A stretch of 64,000 nucleotides of DNA from Silicimonas algicola (GTDB taxonomy: Bacteria > Pseudomonadota > Alphaproteobacteria > Rhodobacterales > Rhodobacteraceae), in contig NZ_QGGV01000001.1 in the NCBI RefSeq assembly GCF_003148765.1, forward strand, positions 552,001 through 616,000, read 5' to 3'. Position numbers and translations under genes: made by a program. The stretch's first letter is position 1. Each line of letters opens with the position of its first letter. Positions 37,094 through 43,743 of this stretch are shown here, piece after piece. Below the pieces are notes generated by a model. It was not told where the DNA came from, ran no database searches, and worked only from the letters and a program-made list of their open reading frames with translations.

Positions 37094-37231
37094 ACACCTT
37101 GCCGCGTCACATCTCAAGCCGGGCTGAATACCTTCTCCGGCTTTCGGATTGGCGCTATCTGACAGCGGTCTCTACCGCTACACTTGAACGATACGGCGCG
37201 AAGCCGATCGGTTGAACTGGGAGGAATACCA
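37094..37231 (+). promoter_or_regulatory. Gap between iorB and the TRAP operon
   Basis: A perfect hairpin AGCGGT-CTCT-ACCGCT lies at 37164-37179, and TTGAAC occurs twice (37184, 37212). It could contain an attenuator or an operator and promoter for the TRAP genes. A 41-codon frame across it (37090-37215) overlaps the iorB stop but is not convincing. Confidence 0.3.
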
Positions 37232-38269
37232 ATGAAACGTCGCACTCTGTTCGGTGCTCTCGTCGCGACTGCGGCTGCCGTCGGCTTTGCCGGCACGGCC
37301 TCGGCGCAGGAGTTCACCTTCAAGCTGCACCACCTGCTGGGCGCTCAGGCTCCTGCACAGACCAACATGCTGGAGCCCTGGGCGCGGCAGGTCGAGGAGA
37401 ACTCGGGCGGCCGGGTGAAGATCGAGATCTATCCCGCGATGTCGCTTGGCGGCACCCCGCCCGAACTGGTTCAGCAGGCCCGCGACGGTGTCGTCGACCT
37501 GATCTGGACCGTGAACGGCTATACCCCCGGCCAGTTTCCCCGGACTGAGGTGTTCGAGCTTCCGGGCGTCTTCGTCAACGACATCAAGGCCACCAACCTC
37601 GCCATGTACGACATGTTCGAGGAAAGCCTGAAGGACGACTACCAGGGGCTCGAGGTCATGTGGCTGCACGTCCACGCGGGCCAGGCCCTGATGACGGTCG
37701 ACAAGGAGGTCCATTCCCCGGCCGACCTGGCGGGGATGAAGATCCGCATCCCGTCGCGCACCGGCGCCTGGGTGATCGAGGCGCTTGGTGCCTCGCCGAT
37801 CGCCATGCCCGTGCCGGAAGTGCCGGCTGCACTGTCGAAGAAGGTCGCGGAAGCCACGCTTCTGCCCTGGGAGATCATCCCGCCGCTGAAGCTCTACGAG
37901 CAGATCGACTATTTCATCGAGGGCGCAGACCAGACCCGGTTCGGCACCACCACCTTCCAGGTCTCGATGAACAAGACCCGCTGGGACAGCCTGCCCGAGG
38001 ACATCCAGAAGGCGTTCAGCGACGCATCGGGTCGCGACTGGTGGGCCCAGGTGGCCGACGCCTGGCGCGCTGGCGACGACTTCGGCATCAAGATGGCGAC
38101 CGACAACGGCAAGACGCACGTCACGCTGACGCCGGAAGAGACGCAGGTCTTCCTCGACACGCTCGAGCCCGTCCAGCAGCGCTGGATCGACGAGGTCTCG
38201 AGCAAGGGTCTCGACGGCGCCGGCCTCGTGCAGTCCGCCAAGGACGCAGTCGCGGCCAACTCGCAGTAG
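37232..38269 (+). CDS. dctP: TRAP transporter substrate-binding protein (DctP)
   Basis: A 345-residue periplasmic binding protein with a signal peptide (about 1-25, ending TASAQ) and GGGAGG 8 nt before the ATG. Family features are LHHLLGAQAPAQTNMLEPWA, AGMKIRIPSRTG and VSMNKTRWDSLPEDIQKAF. It delivers an organic anion, commonly a carboxylate, to the membrane subunits that follow. The conserved arginine in IRIPSRTG is expected to bind the substrate carboxylate. First gene of a dctPQM operon. Confidence 0.93.
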   Translation: MKRRTLFGALVATAAAVGFAGTASAQEFTFKLHHLLGAQAPAQTNMLEPWARQVEENSGGRVKIEIYPAMSLGGTPPELVQQARDGVVDLIWTVNGYTPGQFPRTEVFELPGVFVNDIKATNLAMYDMFEESLKDDYQGLEVMWLHVHAGQALMTVDKEVHSPADLAGMKIRIPSRTGAWVIEALGASPIAMPVPEVPAALSKKVAEATLLPWEIIPPLKLYEQIDYFIEGADQTRFGTTTFQVSMNKTRWDSLPEDIQKAFSDASGRDWWAQVADAWRAGDDFGIKMATDNGKTHVTLTPEETQVFLDTLEPVQQRWIDEVSSKGLDGAGLVQSAKDAVAANSQ

Positions 38270-38270
38270 C

Positions 38271-38786
38271 ATGAGCGCTGCTCACGCATCCGGGACGAGG
38301 CTTCACGGCCTCGTCCTTCGCATATCGACCGCCTGGGCGATCCTGGGCGGGCTCGTCCTGCTGGCCGTGGCGCTGATGAACGTGGCCTCTGTGCTGGGGT
38401 TCGCCATCCTGAACCGCTCGTTCGTCGGCGATTTCGAGATGACCGAGGTCGGTGTCGCCATCGCCGCCTTCGCCTTCCTGCCCTACTGCCAGATCGCCGA
38501 CCTGAACGTCACGGCGGACATCTTCACGGCGCGCGCCTCGCGGTTCTGGCTGTCGGTCTTCTCGCTTCTGGGCGCTATCATCGCCTTGGGCTTCGGCCTG
38601 CTTCTGACCTGGCGCATGTACGCCGGCATGATCGACCAGAAGACCTATGACGCCACGACCGCGACGCTTCAGATTCCGCTCTGGCTTGCCTATGCGGGAT
38701 GTCTTGTTTCTCTGGTCCTTCTCGTCGTTGCGAGCGCCGCGTCGCTGATCGAGGCCGTTCACGCCATGTCGCGCAAGAGGACCTGA
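38271..38786 (+). CDS. dctQ: TRAP transporter small permease (DctQ)
   Basis: A 171-residue membrane protein with four hydrophobic segments (about 20-42, 55-75, 92-112, 132-156), the layout of the DctQ small subunit. It begins one base after the dctP stop and overlaps dctM by ATGA. It partners with DctM in sodium-driven uptake. Confidence 0.9.
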   Translation: MSAAHASGTRLHGLVLRISTAWAILGGLVLLAVALMNVASVLGFAILNRSFVGDFEMTEVGVAIAAFAFLPYCQIADLNVTADIFTARASRFWLSVFSLLGAIIALGFGLLLTWRMYAGMIDQKTYDATTATLQIPLWLAYAGCLVSLVLLVVASAASLIEAVHAMSRKRT

Positions 38787-40141
38787 TGGACCCCATCACG
38801 CTTGGCGTCGCAGCCCTCGTCGTCCTCGTTCTCCTGATCGCGATCCGGATTCCCATCGCCTATGCGATGATCCTCGTTGGCGGCGTGGGCATCGTGATGG
38901 TCAACGGCCTTCCGATCCTGCTCAGCCAGATGAAGACGCTCGGCTGGGGCATCTTCTCGAATTACGGTCTGTCGGTCGTGCCGATGTTCGTGCTGATGGG
39001 TGCGCTCGCATCCCGGGCCGGTCTGAGTCAGGACCTGTTCCGGGGCGCGAATGCCTGGCTCGGCTGGATGCGGGGCGGCACGGCCATGGCCGCCATCGCC
39101 GGATGCGCGGGCTTCGGTGCGGTCTGCGGGTCGTCCCTCGCCACGGCTTCGACGATGGGGCGCGTGGCCCTGCCGGAACTGGCGCGCTATCGGTACTCGG
39201 GCGCGCTGGCGACGGGGTCGCTTGCCGCCGGGGGCGTCCTGGGGATCCTGATCCCGCCGTCCGTGGTCCTCATCATCTATGCCATCATCGTCGAGGCGAA
39301 CATCGTGACGATGTTCGCCGCCGCGATGATCCCGGGCCTGCTAGCCGTCGTCCTCTTCATTCTGACCATCGCAGTCTATGTCACGATCTGGCCCGAGGCC
39401 GGCCCCGCGCATGACGGTGTCGACCGGGCCGAGTTCCGCGCGGCGACGCTTGGCCTGATCCCGGTCATGGTGATCTTCGGCATCGTTCTCGGCGGCATCT
39501 ACGGTGGCTACTTCAATCCGACCCCGGCGGCGTCGGTGGGCGTCGTGCTGGTCTGGCTCTACGGCATCGTCAAGCGCACCATCGGCTGGGAGGCCATCAA
39601 GGACTCTCTGCGCGAGACGGCGGGCACCACCGGCATGATCTACCTGATCCTGTTCGGCGCGGAACTGATGAAGATCCTGATGAGCCGCATCGGCCTGCCC
39701 CAGGCCACGGCGGAGTGGATCCTTCAGTCGGGCTATGCGCCCATGACGGTCATGGTGATCCTCCTGGTGGCGCTGATCCTGCTCGGCTGCCTGATGGACT
39801 CGCTCTCGATGATCCTTCTCGTCGTGCCGTTCTTTTGGCCGGTGCTGATCGAACTGAACGGCGGTCTCTACCAGCCGGCCGAGGGCGCGGGCTTCGGCAT
39901 GTCGACCGAGGATCTGAAGATCTGGTTCGGCATCCTCGCCCTGATCGTCGTGGAACTCGGTCTCATCACGCCGCCCGTGGGGATGAACGTCTTTGTCATC
40001 TCGGCGCTCGCCAAGGACATACCGATGTCCGAGACGTTCAAGGGCGTGATGCCATTCTTCCTGGCCGAACTGGTCCGCGTGACGGTGCTGGTGATGTTCC
40101 CCGCGCTGACGCTGTGGCTCCCGTCGGTGCTGTCGGGCTGA
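38786..40141 (+). CDS. dctM: TRAP transporter large permease (DctM)
   Basis: A 451-residue membrane protein with about twelve spans; the family motifs AAGGVLGILIPPSVVLIIYAI and GLITPPVGMNVFVISALA are present. It forms the substrate channel of the TRAP system, exploiting the sodium gradient. It starts within the dctQ stop codon. The substrate is not encoded in the sequence, but the location between Ior and the N-heterocycle operon suggests an aromatic or heterocyclic carboxylate. It ends 6 bp before the convergent DUF1185 gene. Confidence 0.93.
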   Translation: MDPITLGVAALVVLVLLIAIRIPIAYAMILVGGVGIVMVNGLPILLSQMKTLGWGIFSNYGLSVVPMFVLMGALASRAGLSQDLFRGANAWLGWMRGGTAMAAIAGCAGFGAVCGSSLATASTMGRVALPELARYRYSGALATGSLAAGGVLGILIPPSVVLIIYAIIVEANIVTMFAAAMIPGLLAVVLFILTIAVYVTIWPEAGPAHDGVDRAEFRAATLGLIPVMVIFGIVLGGIYGGYFNPTPAASVGVVLVWLYGIVKRTIGWEAIKDSLRETAGTTGMIYLILFGAELMKILMSRIGLPQATAEWILQSGYAPMTVMVILLVALILLGCLMDSLSMILLVVPFFWPVLIELNGGLYQPAEGAGFGMSTEDLKIWFGILALIVVELGLITPPVGMNVFVISALAKDIPMSETFKGVMPFFLAELVRVTVLVMFPALTLWLPSVLSG

Positions 40142-40147
40142 TACGCC

Positions 40148-40729
40148 TCAGCGCAGCCCGTCCTCGCCCTTGACGTCCCAGGCCTCGAGCCCGCCCATCC
40201 GCGAATGCACCCGGCCGCCGCAGGACATGGCGAGGGCGAAGACGATCTCGTCCGGCGCGGGTCCGTCGGACAGCCCGACCTCGATCCCGTCGAAGTGAGA
40301 GCGGACATAGGCGGCGTTGATGTGGCCAAGGGGGATGTCCAGACGCGTGCCGACGCCGCCCTTCTTCATGCAGGAGGGCACGATGGCCTTCGACTCGTTC
40401 AGAAGCCCGCGCATCGCGTAGCCGCCGGGGACGTGCCAAAGCGCGCCGTGTTCCAGTTCGCCCGCCGAGCCGACGATGGCGCCCTTGCCGTAGCCGTCGA
40501 TGGCCTCCTTGCCGCCCAAGGCCGCGATCAGGCGCTCGCTCATCTCGTGGCCGAGCGGCTTCAGGTCGTCCATCGCATCCTGAAGATGCGGGTCGTGCCG
40601 TCCGGCGAAGGGGTTGCGCACGCAGGCAAGGATCGCGCCGAGGCGGCGCGGCGTCTCGGGCGGCGGCCCGCCGTCGTGGCGGATCTCCTCGATGACGAGG
40701 TGCATCTTGCGGACGGGGAAGTCAGGCAT
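40148..40729 (-). CDS. Amino-acid-synthesis family protein (DUF1185)
   Basis: A 193-residue protein beginning MPDFPVRKMHLVIEEIRHDGGPP, with NPFAG, DDLKPLG and a C-terminal GGRVHSRMGGL motif that match what I know of PF06684 (DUF1185), whose structures resemble chorismate mutase. No reaction is established. It is the last gene of an overlapping operon (8-nt overlap with UPF0280) with a hydroxylase and a 6-hydroxynicotinate-reductase-like gene. A role in handling a heterocyclic or amino-acid-like intermediate is inferred from this setting only. Confidence 0.8.
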   Translation of the reverse strand: MPDFPVRKMHLVIEEIRHDGGPPPETPRRLGAILACVRNPFAGRHDPHLQDAMDDLKPLGHEMSERLIAALGGKEAIDGYGKGAIVGSAGELEHGALWHVPGGYAMRGLLNESKAIVPSCMKKGGVGTRLDIPLGHINAAYVRSHFDGIEVGLSDGPAPDEIVFALAMSCGGRVHSRMGGLEAWDVKGEDGLR

Positions 40730-41531
40730 GGGCGAGGACCTCTTCTGTGGTGACGGTCTGGCCGTTCAGCGTGAGCGAGGCGGCGAGGATCAGGTTTCGC
40801 ATGCGATACCGTCGCGCGGCGGCGAGGCCCGCGGCGAGGGCTGTGGCCGTGTCGCCAGGTGAAAGTGGCCCGACGCCCGTCGTGACGGGCCGGTCGCCGA
40901 GGTCGCTGTCGGGGGCGAGGTCGCGGGCCGGTGTACGCTTGATCGAGAGATGGCCGGGCAGGTCGACGGCATTGGCGATGAGGGTGGCGGCGGCGTCGGC
41001 CTCGGCGGCCGTTCGTGCGAGGACGGTCACCGCGTCGGCGATGCCGAGAGAGTGGCTGCGCCCGCGCCATCCCGAGGTGGCGAGGCCGCGGGCGGCGTCA
41101 CCGTGGCGGATCGTGACGGGTCCGGCGGGAGAGGCCGCCGTGAAGCTGGCGCCCGGCGCGAGGTGAAGCGCGATGTCGCCGCCGTTGTTGACGTAGGCCT
41201 TGGTGAGCGTGCGCCGGGTCATGGCGGAGAGGATCTCGTCCGCAACTGACCCTGCGACGGCGGCCATGGGTGTGACGAACTCGGCGAAGGGGGCGACGGC
41301 GCGGGCCATGCGCTGCGCCGTCGTGCCCCCAAAGGGCTGGGCGTCGAGGGGACGCCTCAGGCGTGGAAGCTCGGCCACCAGTTCGTCGAGGATCGTGCCG
41401 AAGCGGCGCGCGGCGTCGGCCAGCGCGGCCTCGCGGCCGGGCCCCTCGGCATCGACGATCAGGTCGATGGGCCCGTGGTTCAGGTGCAGCCGCCGGCCGT
41501 CCGGCAGGAACGTGATCTGCGGGCCCGTCAT
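40722..41531 (-). CDS. UPF0280-family protein
   Basis: A 269-residue protein; the start MTGPQITFLPDGRRLHLNHGPIDLIV and the motifs AYVNNGGDIALHL and TSGWRGRSHSLGIADAV are those of UPF0280, a family related in fold to the flavin-transferase ApbE. It overlaps the stop of the 6-hydroxynicotinate-reductase-like gene by ATGA and precedes DUF1185 with an 8-nt overlap. It may help flavin loading of the partner reductase or act as an enzyme in the pathway; neither is shown. Confidence 0.85.
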   Translation of the reverse strand: MTGPQITFLPDGRRLHLNHGPIDLIVDAEGPGREAALADAARRFGTILDELVAELPRLRRPLDAQPFGGTTAQRMARAVAPFAEFVTPMAAVAGSVADEILSAMTRRTLTKAYVNNGGDIALHLAPGASFTAASPAGPVTIRHGDAARGLATSGWRGRSHSLGIADAVTVLARTAAEADAAATLIANAVDLPGHLSIKRTPARDLAPDSDLGDRPVTTGVGPLSPGDTATALAAGLAAARRYRMRNLILAASLTLNGQTVTTEEVLAHA

Positions 41532-42970
41532 CGTCCCGCCCCGCGGACTTCGCTGCCGTCGCCGTATTCGCCGCCTGTCCGAAGCACGTCGTCGAGCGAC
41601 CGGATCGCGCCGTCGTGCCCGCCGAGCGATACATACTCCTCTCGCGTCGTCGTGAATTCGAGAGGTGCGACCAGCGCAGGCGTCGGCACATAGCCGAAGG
41701 CGCGGTCGGGCACCTGTGTGACGTCCACCATGACGGTGATGCCGCCGCCCGGCCAGACGTAGACCGGCGCGCCGCCCACGGTCACGCGGGTCCTTTCGTC
41801 GTGAACCGAGCGCGTGAGGTTGATCGGGTTCCGCGTGACGCCCGAACGGAGCGATCCGCCCGCCCCGCCCATGAAGAGGACCGTGCAAAGTGCTGGCTCG
41901 CAGTTCTGGGCGATGAGGTCCACGGAGGCGCGCAAGGGGTCCGGCATGTCCCGCAGGACCGGCGTCAATGCATCGTCCAACTCGTAGAAGGCCGAGTGTT
42001 CGCCTGTGGTCGAGACCATGAGCAATGTCAGCCCCGGCCGCGCCCCCTTGACGACGCGCCAGTCGCCGAGGATGGCGAGCGGATCGGTGATGTCCGTCCC
42101 GCCCCAGCCAAGGCCGGGCTGGGCGACCTTGAAGTAGCGCCCCGGCGTCGAGCGGTGGCCCTTGATGCGGATGCCGGTGTCGGGCCAGTCGATGACCTTG
42201 CCGGCCTGGTGTTCCGAAACGACGCCGGTGATGTGGTCGTCGACCACGACGACCTCGTCCACCAGACCCTTCCATTGCGAGGCGAACATCCCGATGGTGG
42301 CCGATCCGCAGCCGACGCGCATCCTGACCTCGGGCACGCCGTCCACAACCGGCGCGCGGCCCGCCTGAACCAGGACGCTCGAGCCGCCGTCGACGGACAA
42401 CTCGACCGCTTCCTTGTTGCAAAGCGCCATCAGGGCGTCGCAGGTCTTGCGCCCTTCGGCCTTTGAGCCGCCGGTCAGGTGGTCGACGCCGCCCAAGGAC
42501 AGCATCTGGCTGCCGTACTCGGCGGTCATCACATGGCCGACGACCTCGCCATCGTACCGCACGGGGGAAGCCTCGTCGCCGAGATGCCGGTCGGTGTCGA
42601 TCTTCACCTTGACCCCGCAGTAGGAGAAGATCGCCTCGGTCACGACCGTGACGCAGTCGACGCCCTCGATTTCGCGCGAGACGATGAAGGGGGCGGGCTT
42701 GAAGTCGGGATAGGTGGTGCCCGCGCCGATGGCGGTCACGACGACCTCGTCGCCCGACACGGCCGCCCCGTCCCAGTCGGCAGCAAGGAAGGGCTTCACC
42801 GCGTCGCCCTGCGCGATTCGCCGGTCGAGGAGGATCAGCGGATCGACCCGCACGATGCGCCCGTCGTCGTTGGCATAGCGGTCGCAGGCGCCCGCGCGGC
42901 CCGGCGCAATGTAGCACATGACCGGGCAGGCGTCGCAGCGGATCTTCTCGGAGCGCGATGCGTCGGTCAT
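41528..42970 (-). CDS. 6-hydroxynicotinate reductase-like Fe-S protein
   Basis: A 480-residue protein resembling the ferredoxin-dependent 6-hydroxynicotinate reductase of the anaerobic nicotinate route, which reduces the ring to 1,4,5,6-tetrahydro-6-oxonicotinate. The N-terminus has a C-x2-C-x3-C-x9-C cluster (C12, C15, C19, C29) for an Fe-S centre. Downstream are many glycine-rich loops (GWGGTDITDP, LFMGGAGGSLRSGVTRNP). It overlaps the AAA ATPase gene and UPF0280 by 4 nt each. The annotation as 6-hydroxynicotinate reductase is by recollection; in this cluster the real substrate could be another N-heterocycle. Confidence 0.75.
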   Translation of the reverse strand: MTDASRSEKIRCDACPVMCYIAPGRAGACDRYANDDGRIVRVDPLILLDRRIAQGDAVKPFLAADWDGAAVSGDEVVVTAIGAGTTYPDFKPAPFIVSREIEGVDCVTVVTEAIFSYCGVKVKIDTDRHLGDEASPVRYDGEVVGHVMTAEYGSQMLSLGGVDHLTGGSKAEGRKTCDALMALCNKEAVELSVDGGSSVLVQAGRAPVVDGVPEVRMRVGCGSATIGMFASQWKGLVDEVVVVDDHITGVVSEHQAGKVIDWPDTGIRIKGHRSTPGRYFKVAQPGLGWGGTDITDPLAILGDWRVVKGARPGLTLLMVSTTGEHSAFYELDDALTPVLRDMPDPLRASVDLIAQNCEPALCTVLFMGGAGGSLRSGVTRNPINLTRSVHDERTRVTVGGAPVYVWPGGGITVMVDVTQVPDRAFGYVPTPALVAPLEFTTTREEYVSLGGHDGAIRSLDDVLRTGGEYGDGSEVRGAGR

Positions 42971-43743
42971 GGCCGGTCGCCTGACAGGGCATCTGCGATG
43001 AAGCCTTCGGGATCGCTCACGAAGGCCCGGTACAGCTCGAAATGCGTGGTGTCCCGATACCCGATGGGCGACAGGCCGCGGTGCGTGATCTGAAGGACAG
43101 TCGCCCCCGGCACGGCCATGAGGATGGGCGAATGGGTGGCGACGATGACCTGGCTCAGGGCGCTTTCCTGCAGCCGCGCGAAAAGTCGGAGAAGTTCGAT
43201 CTGCCGGGTCGGCGACAGCGCGCTTTCCGGTTCGTCCAGAAGGTAGATGCCCTGCCGGTCCATCCGGTCTTCGAAGAAGCGGATGAAGCCCTCGCCATGC
43301 GACCACGACAGGAAGTCGGGGGCGGCTCCGCCAGTCTCGACAGCCACCTTGTCGAGGTAGCGCGCGACCGAGAAGAAGGACTCCGCCCGGAAGAACCAGC
43401 CGTCGGTGACCTTGGGCAGCCACCCCGCCCGAAGCGCGTCGGCGAGTCCGGCGCCGCTTCTGTCCAGTGCGCCGTCGTGATCGACCGGGCGATATCCCTT
43501 GCCGCCGCCGGCTTCGTCGTACCCCGCGAGGGCGGCAATCGCTTCGATCAGGGTGGATTTCCCCGAGCCGTTCTCGCCGACGATGATGGTGACGGGCGTC
43601 GCGAATTCCAGGTCGAACCTGTCCGGATCGAGCCAGGGAAGGTTCATCGGATAGGTCGTGCGGTCCGTCATGTGCTCCGGGATCAGCGACAGCCGCTTGA
43701 GGAAGGGCGCGGGCAGCGCGGTGTCGCGGCGCTTACGTGCCAT
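42967..43743 (-). CDS. AAA-family (ABC-like) ATPase, 258 aa
   Basis: A soluble ATPase of the AAA_21/Rad50-like type: Walker A GENGSGKST near residue 56, a Walker B YLLDEPESALSP, and a switch histidine in VIVATHSP. Between them is a helical region without clear fold. It overlaps the hydroxylase stop by 11 nt and the reductase start by 4 nt, so it belongs to the operon. These small ATPases appear in many contexts and their role is usually unclear; here it may assist assembly of the metal enzymes or be unrelated cargo. Confidence 0.85.
   Translation of the reverse strand: MARKRRDTALPAPFLKRLSLIPEHMTDRTTYPMNLPWLDPDRFDLEFATPVTIIVGENGSGKSTLIEAIAALAGYDEAGGGKGYRPVDHDGALDRSGAGLADALRAGWLPKVTDGWFFRAESFFSVARYLDKVAVETGGAAPDFLSWSHGEGFIRFFEDRMDRQGIYLLDEPESALSPTRQIELLRLFARLQESALSQVIVATHSPILMAVPGATVLQITHRGLSPIGYRDTTHFELYRAFVSDPEGFIADALSGDRP

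Noticed and set aside
37090-37215. A 41-codon frame overlapping the iorB stop by ATGA
   Set aside because: The region holds a hairpin and repeated TTGAAC that look regulatory, and the peptide has no recognisable features; chance overlap is likely.
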